This document shows positions 53,983 through 62,116 of a stretch of DNA of 64,000 nucleotides, piece after piece; within the stretch, counting starts at the first letter, position 1; each line of letters opens with the position of its first letter. The notes under the pieces are model-generated. The model was not told where the DNA came from. It did no database searches and worked only from the letters and a program-made list of their open reading frames with translations. A program made the translations under genes and the position numbers. The stretch is from Actinobacteria bacterium OV320 (lineage in GTDB: Bacteria > Actinomycetota > Actinomycetes > Streptomycetales > Streptomycetaceae). Where the stretch lies: the NCBI GenBank assembly GCA_001298545.1, contig LJCX01000022.1, forward strand, positions 124,001 through 188,000, written 5' to 3'.

Positions 53983-54189
53983 ATGTCGGCCCCTACGCAC
54001 ACCCGGCCCCACCCGGCCACCTCGGGCGGCGTCGACACCTGGCTGCCCTGGTGGGCCCTCGCCCTCCCGACGCTCGCCTTCATCACCCTGCTGGTGCTGA
54101 TACTGAACCCCGCCGACGCCCACGCGGCCACCGGCGACCCGGCGATCACCCACCTCGTCGAGCGCGTGCAACAGCTGGTCACCCGCTAG
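53983..54189 (+). CDS. Small single-span membrane protein
   Basis: 68 residues. A polar N-terminus (TRPHPATSGGVD) precedes one long hydrophobic segment (WLPWWALALPTLAFITLLVLIL, ~20-41) and a short tail (NPADAHAATGDPAITHLVERVQQLVTR) outside or inside the cell. GCGGAGG lies 5 bases before the ATG at 53983. I recognise no family. It stands between the palindromic region and sixA, 79 bases before the latter. Confidence 0.65.
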   Translation: MSAPTHTRPHPATSGGVDTWLPWWALALPTLAFITLLVLILNPADAHAATGDPAITHLVERVQQLVTR

Positions 54190-54268
54190 GGCGGAGCTCA
54201 GGACCGCTGGTGAAGCCGCCTGTCAACTCCCTGCGCCCCGTGGCCTGTTTCATGCGAAGCTGGGACTC

Positions 54269-54787
54269 ATGAGCGTCGCAGAACCCCGCAGGATCGTCCT
54301 CTTCCGCCATGCGAAAGCCGACTGGCCGCAGGTGACCGACCATGAGCGTCCGCTCTCTGAGCGGGGCCGCAAGGACGCCGCCGTCGCCGGACGCAAGCTG
54401 GTCGACAGCGGTATCCCCATCGACCTGGCCGTCTGCTCCACCGCGACCCGCACGCGCGAGACGTGGAAGCTCGCCGTCCATGAGTTCCCGCAGCGGCCGA
54501 AAACCGTCTACGAGGAGCGGATCTACGAGGCCTCGCCCGGTGAGCTGATCGCCCTGCTCAACGAAACACCCGACGACGTGCGTGACGTCGTCCTGATCGG
54601 CCACAACCCGGGCATCCAGGGTCTCGCCGACATCCTCTCCGGCCGGAGCGACGGCGACGCCGGTGAGCGGATGCGCCGCCGCGGGTTCCCGGCCGCGGCC
54701 TTCGCCGTCGTCTCCTTCGACGGGCCCTGGAAGTCCCTGGAGCCCGGCGTGGCCACGCTGCTCGACTACTGGGCGCCCTCCGAGTGA
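54269..54787 (+). CDS. SixA-type phosphohistidine phosphatase
   Basis: 172 residues, histidine phosphatase superfamily. The phosphoacceptor is His14 in LFRHAKADW; Arg in STATRTRETW (~57-66) and the second catalytic His in VVLIGHNPGIQGLADIL (~108-124) complete the RHG active site. In E. coli SixA dephosphorylates histidine phosphocarriers (HPt domains, NPr). The Streptomyces target is unknown. ATG at 54269. It is followed by a strong bidirectional hairpin opposite serB. Confidence 0.88.
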   Translation: MSVAEPRRIVLFRHAKADWPQVTDHERPLSERGRKDAAVAGRKLVDSGIPIDLAVCSTATRTRETWKLAVHEFPQRPKTVYEERIYEASPGELIALLNETPDDVRDVVLIGHNPGIQGLADILSGRSDGDAGERMRRRGFPAAAFAVVSFDGPWKSLEPGVATLLDYWAPSE

Positions 54788-54803
54788 CACACCCGGCACG
54801 CGC

Positions 54804-54836
54804 GAGGGCCCGGCACCGCGATGGTGCCGGGCCCTC
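54804..54836. terminator. Bidirectional hairpin between sixA and serB
   Basis: GAGGGCCCGGCACC, loop GCGAT, GGTGCCGGGCCCTC: perfect 14-base arms between two convergent genes. Confidence 0.88.
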
Positions 54837-54907
54837 CGCGTCCGTCGGGGCACCCATGCGTCCGTGCGCCGACGCCTCGGCGTCTTCGCCACGCCGCCCG
54901 CGCGAGG

Positions 54908-56122
54908 CTACTGCTCGTCGTGCGTCTCCGCGGCCTCGACCTCTTCACGGGTGATGCCGAGCAGATACAGGACGGTGTCCAGGAACGGCACGTTCACCGC
55001 CGTGTGCGCCGCCTCGCGCACCACCGGCTTGGCGTTGAAGGCGACCCCGAGACCGGCCGCGTTGAGCATGTCGAGGTCGTTGGCGCCGTCGCCGATCGCC
55101 ACGGTCTGCGAGAGCGGTACGCCCGCCTCCGCGGCGAACCGGCGCAGCAGCCGCGCCTTGCCCGCACGGTCCACGATCTCGCCGGTGACCCGGCCCGTCA
55201 GCCTGCCGTCGACGATCTCCAGCGTGTTGGCCTGCGCGAAGTCCAGCCCGAGCCGCTCCTGAAGATCGTCGGTGACCTGGGTGAAGCCGCCGGAGACGAC
55301 CCCCACCTGGTAGCCGAGCCGCTTCAGCGTCCGGATCAGCGTGCGCGCACCCGGCGTCAGCCGGACCTCGGCGCGCACCTTGTCCACGACCGACGCGTCC
55401 AGTCCCGCCAGCAGCGCCACGCGCGCGTGCAGTGACTGCTCGAAGTCGAGCTCACCACGCATCGCGGCCGCCGTCACCTCGGCGACCTCGTCCTCGCAGC
55501 CGGCGTGCGCGGCGAAGAGCTCGATCACCTCGTCCTGGATCAGGGTGGAGTCGACGTCCATCACGACGAGCCGCTGGGCCCGCCGGTACAGACCCGCGTC
55601 CACCACCGCGACGTCCACCCCCAGCGCCGCCGCCCCCGTGACCAGAGCGGTGCGCAGGGGCGCGGTCTCCACACCGGAGACGGCGAACTCGACGGCGGTG
55701 ACGGGGTACTTGGCGAGCCGGAAGATACGGTCGATGTTCCCGCCGGCCTTCGTGATCTTCGCGGCCACCGCCGCCGTGGCCTCCGCGGTGAGCGGATGCC
55801 CGAGCACGGTGACCAGCGACCGGCCGAGGCCGCGCGGCCGGTTGTCACCGATGCCGGAGATGATCTCGGCCTGCATCTTCATCGACTCGGCCCAGCTGTG
55901 GACCGTGGACCGCAGTTCCCCCTCGAAGCCGGTCGGCGGCTCGGTCACGAGCGCGCACAGCACCATCCGGCCTCGGGTGACGACCTGCTCGATGTCGACC
56001 ACGTCGACGGAGAAGGCGGCGAGGGTGTCGAAAAGGCCGGCCGTGATGCCCGGCCTGTCCTTGCCGAAGATCTTGACAAGGAGCGTGGGGACGTCGGAGG
56101 ACGAAGTCTGCAAAGCGCTCAT
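54908..56122 (-). CDS. serB: Phosphoserine phosphatase with N-terminal ACT domains
   Basis: 404 residues. The last step of serine synthesis. The N-terminal half contains ACT-type domains (VKIFGKDRPGITAGLFDTLAAFSVDVVDIEQVV, ~14-46, and SLVTVLGHPLTAEATAAVAAKI, ~95-116). The HAD phosphatase domain starts at LVVMDVDSTLIQDEVIELFA (~185, nucleophile Asp in DVDST), with GYQVGVVSGGFTQV (~282) and VAIGDGANDLDMLNAAGLGVAFNAKP (~338). ATG at 56122; upstream in-frame codons are low-complexity. Feedback by serine is plausible for the ACT part. Confidence 0.95.
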   Translation of the reverse strand: MSALQTSSSDVPTLLVKIFGKDRPGITAGLFDTLAAFSVDVVDIEQVVTRGRMVLCALVTEPPTGFEGELRSTVHSWAESMKMQAEIISGIGDNRPRGLGRSLVTVLGHPLTAEATAAVAAKITKAGGNIDRIFRLAKYPVTAVEFAVSGVETAPLRTALVTGAAALGVDVAVVDAGLYRRAQRLVVMDVDSTLIQDEVIELFAAHAGCEDEVAEVTAAAMRGELDFEQSLHARVALLAGLDASVVDKVRAEVRLTPGARTLIRTLKRLGYQVGVVSGGFTQVTDDLQERLGLDFAQANTLEIVDGRLTGRVTGEIVDRAGKARLLRRFAAEAGVPLSQTVAIGDGANDLDMLNAAGLGVAFNAKPVVREAAHTAVNVPFLDTVLYLLGITREEVEAAETHDEQ

Positions 56123-56263
56123 GGTGTACCCACCGTATCCGGCACCCGGTGCCGCGCGCCGCCGAGGTCCGCCTGACGGACGGGGAACAGTGGATGTCGG
56201 TGAGGTGGCGCGCTCCACAACAGTCGGCTGCGGGCGTTCTGCGGGCGTTCCGGCCCCGGCCCC

Positions 56264-58240
56264 TCACCGCGGTCCGCCCGGCGGCCTGGGGCCCCTCGGA
56301 GGAGCGGGAGGAGGGGGCGGAGGCGGCGGCGGACCCTCCTGCGGTCCGGGCAGCGGCCGCTCACCGGACCGTGGACCGGGAGGCCGACGCGGTGTGCGGG
56401 GAGCGGGCCCGACCGGCCGGACCACGGTCGGAGCGCCGTAGACGTCGTCCGCTCCCGGAGGCCCGGCGGGCGGCCGCCCCTCGTCCGTGGGGGGCTCGGT
56501 CGGCCGGGAGCTCTCGTAGGGCCTCGACTGCCCGCTCCTGTCTCCCCCGGCCCGCTCGGGCCGGACCCGCTGCGGCCCCGCGTCCCGTGACTCACGCAAC
56601 TCCTCCGGAATCCGCAGATAGGGATTGGTCGCCGGATTCGGCGGCCGGTACGAGGGCGCACCCGGCGCGTACGGCCCGGCCCGGTCGTCCGGGTACCCCG
56701 ACGGCTCACCTGCCTCGCCGGGGCCCGTGGAGCCCCACGGGTCACTCCGTGCCAGTGGCGCCGCCCGCCGCCCCGCGGCGCCGCTCGCCCACGCCGGCAG
56801 CGCACCGGCGGCCCCCGCCCCCGCGCCCCACCCGGCACCCAGCAGCAGCGCCGCCCCGAGGTGTCCGTGCAGCTCGATCCCCGCCCCGAAGGCGTCGAAC
56901 CCCAGCACGGACAGCGAGGCGTCCACGGACACGTTCGTCAACCAGGCGATCAACGGCAACGCCACGGCGGCCGCCGCCCCCAAGCGCACGGCACAACGTC
57001 CGGCGAACCCGACCGCGCCGGCCCCGCGCCCGCCCCGACCCTCGGACCCGGCCCCCGACCCGGCCCCCGACCCTGCTCCCGACCCGGCCCTCGCGCCCGG
57101 CGCGAAGCCCGCCGAACCCACCGGCCCCACCGGCGTCCGCACCGCCGTCAGCACCCCCGCCAGCAGCATCATCAGCGCCGCCGCCACGCCCAGCAGCCAC
57201 ACCCGTCCGTCCAGCTCCGCGAGGCGGCCCAGCGTCACCGACTGCTCGGTGCCGCCGCCCAGCAGATCGTCCAGCGGGTCCGGGAGGACGCTCGTCAGAG
57301 CGCCCGTAGCCCGTCCGTCCCAGGGGACGAACAGGCCGATCGGGATGCCCAGCCAGACCCCGTTCGGCGCGCCGAGCAGCGCCGCCCCCGCGATCCGCCG
57401 GGGGTGGTCGTCGCCGATCGCCGCGTACACCGCCGCGGCGAACCCGGCCGCCACGGCCACCAGCAGCACGGTCACGACGGCGGACACCGCCGGCCGCACC
57501 ACCCGGTGCACCGCCTCCCAGCCGCGCGGCAGCGGCGTCCGGCGCGAGGCCAGCAGCGCGATCAGCAGGATGCCTAGGGACCAGCCGAGGCCGCCGAGCA
57601 GCGTGGGCGCCGTGTCGACGGTGAAGCCGACCGCGGCCTTCGCGTCGACGAGGTCACCGAGCCGGTCGGGCAGCAGTCCGCCGATGTCCCCGAGCCCGGG
57701 GATCTCCAGACCGCCACCGCCACCGCCCCCGCCGCCGGGCAGGTCGTCCAGCCCCAGCGCGCCCCCGTCGAGCGTGATGACGTCGTGCCCCGCCCAGGCC
57801 AGTCCGCCGAGCATCGCCACGTACAGCGCGACCACCGTCCCGACGCGCGCGAGGAGTTCGGCCGGGGCGATCGCAACCCCCGCCGCGCGCAGGGACCGCA
57901 GGAAGAACCACGACAGCAGCAGCGCGCCCACCAGGCTCACCCCCAATGGCGTGATCTCGATGGCCGTGTTCGCCTCCGCGCCCGTGAGCCCGAAAGCGGA
58001 CACATCGCCCGACGGGGTCACCGAGCCCCCGGCGGCCAGGGCCACCACCGCGGCCGTCATCGGGCCCAACGAGCCCGCGGAGTCCGCCTCCAGGAGGTGC
58101 AGCCCCAGCGCCGCCGTCCCGGCCATCCCGATCAGCGCCCAGCTCACCGCCGCGACGGCGGCCAGCAGCACGTCGATCCACGGCACGCCCCTGCCGCGCG
58201 CCGTGCTCCCACTGCCTTCGACACCCGTACCGGCACTCAT
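56264..58240 (-). CDS. Streptophobe-type large membrane protein
   Basis: 658 residues. The first ~440 residues hold about ten hydrophobic spans with long Gly/Asp loops (for example residues ~165-195 with a nine-Gly run, LDDLPGGGGGGGGGLEIPGLGDIGG in two parts). A low-complexity (Gly-Ser-Gly-Ala)n run lies near ~380-395. After the last span (~475) a ~180-residue Pro/Arg/Gly-rich disordered cytosolic tail ends in poly-Pro. I recognise the streptophobe family, which is restricted to Streptomyces and relatives. Function unknown. ATG at 58240; divergent from the FHA-ABC gene. Confidence 0.75.
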   Translation of the reverse strand: MSAGTGVEGSGSTARGRGVPWIDVLLAAVAAVSWALIGMAGTAALGLHLLEADSAGSLGPMTAAVVALAAGGSVTPSGDVSAFGLTGAEANTAIEITPLGVSLVGALLLSWFFLRSLRAAGVAIAPAELLARVGTVVALYVAMLGGLAWAGHDVITLDGGALGLDDLPGGGGGGGGGLEIPGLGDIGGLLPDRLGDLVDAKAAVGFTVDTAPTLLGGLGWSLGILLIALLASRRTPLPRGWEAVHRVVRPAVSAVVTVLLVAVAAGFAAAVYAAIGDDHPRRIAGAALLGAPNGVWLGIPIGLFVPWDGRATGALTSVLPDPLDDLLGGGTEQSVTLGRLAELDGRVWLLGVAAALMMLLAGVLTAVRTPVGPVGSAGFAPGARAGSGAGSGAGSGAGSEGRGGRGAGAVGFAGRCAVRLGAAAAVALPLIAWLTNVSVDASLSVLGFDAFGAGIELHGHLGAALLLGAGWGAGAGAAGALPAWASGAAGRRAAPLARSDPWGSTGPGEAGEPSGYPDDRAGPYAPGAPSYRPPNPATNPYLRIPEELRESRDAGPQRVRPERAGGDRSGQSRPYESSRPTEPPTDEGRPPAGPPGADDVYGAPTVVRPVGPAPRTPRRPPGPRSGERPLPGPQEGPPPPPPPPPAPPRGPRPPGGPR

Positions 58241-58486
58241 GCAGACCCCCCGATCCGCGGCGCGCAGCGGCGAAGATCGCCGCTTCCGTCCCCCTCGCGT
58301 GCCTTTACCACTCTCCGGCCCGGTTTCAACCCCGTCAACGGGAACGGCCGATACGCTCGCGCACGCTCTTCACAAGGCCCGACTTTCGGTCAGGGGGCCG
58401 CTACTGAAATAGTTCCCCCCGATGTTCGACATCCCTAGACTCCCCGTTGATGGGGCTAACTCGGGGGACAACTCAGTGGGGCTGGA

Positions 58487-61009
58487 GTGCCGGAACTCGT
58501 ACTGGAATTGAACGGACGCACCTGGACGTTGGATCCGTCCAGGCCATACACCCTCGGACGTGATCCGCAGGGCGACATCGTCCTCGACGACGCCAGGGTC
58601 TCCTGGCGTCACGCCACGGTCAGCTTCAACGGGCGCAGTTGGGTCGTCGAGGACCACGGGAGCACCAACGGCACGTTCGCGCAGGGGCAACGGATCCATC
58701 AGCTGGAGATCGGCCCCGGCTCGGCGCTGCACCTGGGCAACGCGACCGACGGGCCGCGCGTGAACCTGTCGGGCACGCAGGCGCCCGCCGCGCAGCCCCA
58801 GCAGCCGTACGCCGCGCAGGCCGCGAACCCGGGCTGGGCCCAGCAGGCCCCGCCGCAGCAGGCACCGCAGGCCGGCTGGCAGCCGCCGCAGCAGGGCGCG
58901 CCGCACGTCCCGCAGCAGCAGGGGCCGAGCGAGCCGTACGTGCAGCACGTGCCCGGTGGAGGCGCGGGGGCGCCGCCGGTCTACGGAGACCGCAGCCCGA
59001 CCACGTTCCACCAGTTCTCCCTCGGCCGCGTGATGCGCATCGGCCGTGCCCTGGAGAACGAGCTGGTCGTCTCCGACCTCCAGGTCTCGCGGAACCACGC
59101 CGAGTTCCACTCGACGCCCGACGGCCGCATGGAGATCCGCGACCTCGGCTCGCACAACGGCACCTACGTCAACGGCCAGCCGATCCCCAAGGGCGGCTCG
59201 GTCCAGCTGGGGCCCACCGACATCGTGGGCGTCGGCCACTCGACGTTCCGGATCGTCGGCGACCGTCTCGAGGAGTTCGTCGACACCGGCGAGGTCTCCT
59301 TCTCGGCCCGCCATCTGACCGTCACGGTCGACGGCGGCAAGCAGATCCTCAAGGACGTCTCCTTCGGTGTTCCGGAGAAGTCCCTGATCGCGGTCATCGG
59401 ACCGTCCGGTTCCGGCAAGTCGACCCTGCTCAAGGCGCTGACGGGCTACCGCCCGGCCAACCAGGGCGACGTCCTCTACGACAACCGGAACCTGTACAAG
59501 CAGTTCGCCGAGCTCCGTCAGCGCATCGGTCTGGTCCCGCAGGACGACATCCTGCACAAGGAACTGACCGTCAAGAGGGCCCTCAAGTACGCGGCCAAGC
59601 TCCGTTTCCCGGCCGACACCACGGCCGCCGAGCGCGACGCCCGGATCGACGAGGTGCTGCGCGAGCTGAAGCTCGACATCCACAAAGAGAAGAAGATCAC
59701 CTCCCTCTCCGGTGGTCAGCGCAAGCGCGTCTCGGTGGCCCTGGAACTGCTCACCAAGCCGTCGCTGATCTTCCTGGACGAGCCGACCTCCGGCCTCGAC
59801 CCGGGCATGGACCGCGATGTCATGCAGCTGCTGCGCGGCCTCGCCGACGACGGCCGCACGGTCCTGGTGGTCACACACTCGGTGGCCGAACTCGCGATCT
59901 GCGACAAGCTGCTCGTGATGGCGCCGGGCGGTGCCGTCGCCTACTTCGGCCCGCCCGAGGAGGCGCTGAACTTCTTCGGCTACGACACCTGGGCCGACGT
60001 CTTCTCCGCCTTCGAGAACTACCGCGACTACGACTGGGCGGGCCGCTGGAAGGGCTCGCAGCACTACCAGATGTACGCCGCGGACATCGACGCCATCGCG
60101 CCGCAGTCCGTACAGATGCCGCCGATGCAGGCGATGAAGCCGCCGAAGCCGCAGGGCTGGATGTCCCAGTTCGTCACGCTGGTGCGCCGCTATGTCTCGG
60201 TGATCGCCTCCGACAAGGGCTTCCTGGCCCTGACGGTGATCCTGCCGGCCGTCCTCGGCGCGGTGAGCCTGCTGATCGACTCCGGGAACAGTCTGCTGCC
60301 CAACCCGGTCAACCCGAAGACCGGCCGGATCATCCCCAACGGCACGGCCACCACCGTCCTGCTGATCCTCGCGGTCGGCGCCTGCTTCGCGGGCGCGGCC
60401 AACTCGGTCCGCGAGCTCATCAAGGAACGCGTCATCTACGAGCGGGAACGCGCCACGGGTCTGTCCCGGTCCGCGTACCTGATGTCGAAGGTGTTCGTCC
60501 TCGGCGTGGTCACCGTGCTCCAGGGCCTCCTGGTCGGCGTGATCGGCTTCGCGAGCCGGGAGATCCCGACCGAGGGCCTGGTCCTCGGCAGCGCCACCAT
60601 GTTCGAGCTCTCCATCCCGATCATGGCGCTGGGCTTCACCTCGATGATGTTCGGCCTGGTCATCTCGTCGCTGGTCAAGACGGCCGAGAAGACCATGCCG
60701 CTGCTGGTCATGTTCGCGATCATCCAGGTCGTGTTCACCGGCTGCCTGTTCACCCTGAACGGCGCGGTCGGCGTCAACGAGTTCTCGTACCTGATGCCCT
60801 CGCGCTGGGCGGTCGCCGCCGCGGGTGCCACGCTGGACTTCAACAAGATCAGCCCGCCCAAGGACGGCGGCGAGACGGACCCGCTGTGGGAGCACACCGT
60901 CGGCGCCTGGGGCCTGGACATGGTCGCGCTGATCGTCCTCGGCGTGATCTGCGGCTTCTTCGTGGCCCGCTTCCTGCGCCGCCACGAGCCCGAGGTCATG
61001 CGCAAGTAG
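58487..61009 (+). CDS. FHA-domain ABC transporter (ATPase-permease fusion)
   Basis: 840 residues. Two FHA domains (residues ~15-92 and ~180-262, RIGRALENELVVSDLQVSRNHAEFH and GSHNGTYVNGQPI) are separated by a Gln/Pro/Ala-rich linker. An ABC ATPase follows (~290-500: Walker A GPSGSGKST ~306, signature SLSGGQRKR ~407, Walker B LIFLDEPTSGLDPG ~427) and an ABC-2 type membrane domain with about six spans (~575-840). Such proteins are docked by Ser/Thr kinases through FHA recognition of phosphothreonine; similar to mycobacterial Rv1747. GTG at 58487. Substrate unknown. Confidence 0.92.
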   Translation: MPELVLELNGRTWTLDPSRPYTLGRDPQGDIVLDDARVSWRHATVSFNGRSWVVEDHGSTNGTFAQGQRIHQLEIGPGSALHLGNATDGPRVNLSGTQAPAAQPQQPYAAQAANPGWAQQAPPQQAPQAGWQPPQQGAPHVPQQQGPSEPYVQHVPGGGAGAPPVYGDRSPTTFHQFSLGRVMRIGRALENELVVSDLQVSRNHAEFHSTPDGRMEIRDLGSHNGTYVNGQPIPKGGSVQLGPTDIVGVGHSTFRIVGDRLEEFVDTGEVSFSARHLTVTVDGGKQILKDVSFGVPEKSLIAVIGPSGSGKSTLLKALTGYRPANQGDVLYDNRNLYKQFAELRQRIGLVPQDDILHKELTVKRALKYAAKLRFPADTTAAERDARIDEVLRELKLDIHKEKKITSLSGGQRKRVSVALELLTKPSLIFLDEPTSGLDPGMDRDVMQLLRGLADDGRTVLVVTHSVAELAICDKLLVMAPGGAVAYFGPPEEALNFFGYDTWADVFSAFENYRDYDWAGRWKGSQHYQMYAADIDAIAPQSVQMPPMQAMKPPKPQGWMSQFVTLVRRYVSVIASDKGFLALTVILPAVLGAVSLLIDSGNSLLPNPVNPKTGRIIPNGTATTVLLILAVGACFAGAANSVRELIKERVIYERERATGLSRSAYLMSKVFVLGVVTVLQGLLVGVIGFASREIPTEGLVLGSATMFELSIPIMALGFTSMMFGLVISSLVKTAEKTMPLLVMFAIIQVVFTGCLFTLNGAVGVNEFSYLMPSRWAVAAAGATLDFNKISPPKDGGETDPLWEHTVGAWGLDMVALIVLGVICGFFVARFLRRHEPEVMRK

Positions 61010-61023
61010 TCGCTTCCGTAGTA

Positions 61024-61067
61024 CGCCGATGGGCGGCACCCCGTACCAGGGGTGCCGCCCATCGGCG
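61024..61067. terminator. Very strong bidirectional hairpin
   Basis: CGCCGATGGGCGGCACCCC (61024-61042), loop GTACCA, GGGGTGCCGCCCATCGGCG (61049-61067): 19 perfectly paired bases between the convergent FHA-ABC and SLT genes. Confidence 0.93.
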
Positions 61068-61079
61068 TGCGGAGGTGGC

Positions 61080-61814
61080 TCAGTACGCGCTGTCGACGTT
61101 GTCGATCGTGCCGTACTTGTCGGCCGCATAGTTCGCGGCGGCGGTGATGTTGGCGACCGGGTCGTAGATGTTCCAGGACGTCCCGGCGACGTGGTACGCG
61201 GCGAAGGTCGGCGGGATCACCTGGAGCAGGCCCTTGGACGGGATGCCGTTGATGGCGTTGATGTCCCAGTTGTTGATCGCCTTCGGGTTGCCCGAGGACT
61301 CCCGGATGATGTTGCGGTGCAGACCGCTGTAGGAGCCCGGGATGCCCTTGGACTTCATGATGTCCAGGGAGTGCTTGATCCAGCCGTCGAGGTTGTTGGC
61401 GTAGCTCTTGGTGGCGGCCTTCTTGACCGCGACACGCTCGGTGGACCGGCTCGCGGCCGCCTTGGCCTTGCGCGCGGCGGCAGCCTTCTTGGCGGCGGCC
61501 GCGGCGGCCGCCTTCTTCTTCGCTGCCGCTGCCTTCGCGGCGGCCTCGGCGGCTGCCTTCTTCTTGGCGGCGGCGGCCGCGGCGGCCTTCTTCTTGGCCT
61601 CGATGGCGTCGACCTTCACGCTCGTCGTGGCCAGCTGGTCGGTCACGCTGGCCTTGACGGCCTGCACCGGTGCGGCGCTGTAGGCGACCCGGGCCGAGGA
61701 GACGGCGTCCGTAGTGGTCGTCTGCGCGTCGGCCGGCACCACGGAGAAGGCGAGGGCAGCGGCACCGAGCGTGGCGGCACCGGCGATCGCGATCTTACGA
61801 GTGTTCTTGGGCAT
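61080..61814 (-). CDS. Secreted SLT-type lytic transglycosylase
   Basis: 244 residues. Signal peptide ~1-29 (NTRKIAIAGAATLGAAALAFSVVPADA). Residues ~58-130 are an Ala/Lys-rich helical or coiled linker (KKKAAAAAAAKKKAAAEAAAK-type repeats) that may bind the anionic cell wall. The C-terminal SLT-like domain has IIRESSGNPKAINNWDINAINGIPSKGLLQVIPPTFAAY (catalytic Glu in IRESSG, ~158), and KYGTIDNVDSAY at the end. It cleaves peptidoglycan glycan strands. ATG at 61814. The ribosome site lies within a possible hairpin (61822-61846). Confidence 0.9.
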   Translation of the reverse strand: MPKNTRKIAIAGAATLGAAALAFSVVPADAQTTTTDAVSSARVAYSAAPVQAVKASVTDQLATTSVKVDAIEAKKKAAAAAAAKKKAAAEAAAKAAAAKKKAAAAAAAKKAAAARKAKAAASRSTERVAVKKAATKSYANNLDGWIKHSLDIMKSKGIPGSYSGLHRNIIRESSGNPKAINNWDINAINGIPSKGLLQVIPPTFAAYHVAGTSWNIYDPVANITAAANYAADKYGTIDNVDSAY

Positions 61815-61821
61815 GCGGATG

Positions 61822-61846
61822 GACCTCTTCGAATAGCGCGGAGGTC
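61822..61846 (-). promoter_or_regulatory. Hairpin that may mask the transglycosylase ribosome site
   Basis: On the minus strand GACCTC (61846-61841) can pair with GAGGTC (61827-61822) across 13 bases. The latter contains GAGG, the Shine-Dalgarno sequence 9 bases before the ATG at 61814. Pairing would block translation initiation. I found no ydaO-type (c-di-AMP) aptamer core here. Confidence 0.45.
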
Positions 61847-62007
61847 GCTCTCTTCGTCCGACGGCGGACAGCGGGTGCTTGCGGCACGGGCGCCGCCGGG
61901 GGAGAACCCACGGCGCTGAGCGACGAGAGCCATTGTTAGCGGCCGCAAAATGGGCAGGCAAAGGTGTGACGTACGATCCCCGATAGTGGATCAGGTAAGG
62001 GCAAATC

Positions 62008-62031
62008 GGGACAGATGGAACCATCTGTCCC
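62008..62031. promoter_or_regulatory. Perfect 11-base inverted repeat between the SLT and QueA-like genes
   Basis: GGGACAGATGG, AA, CCATCTGTCCC. It lies 86 bases past the QueA-like stop and about 195 bases before the SLT start, both on the minus strand. It could end the upstream transcript or act as an operator for the SLT gene. Confidence 0.6.
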
Positions 62032-62116
62032 GCTCACCGTGCCCCCTTTATCTCCTAATGCCCGTAGTACGTGATCCGCGCCCTATGTGCGGGCTCACAC
62101 GGGCCCCACCCTGTTC

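Noticed and set aside
56149..57309. Plus-strand Arg/Pro-rich frames opposite the streptophobe gene
   Set aside because: Pure low-complexity translation of the antisense strand with no ribosome site or domain.
61815..62007. ydaO (c-di-AMP) riboswitch upstream of the transglycosylase gene
   Set aside because: Expected from the gene type, but the conserved core was not seen on the minus strand; only a G/C-rich segment of similar composition appears, on the other strand.
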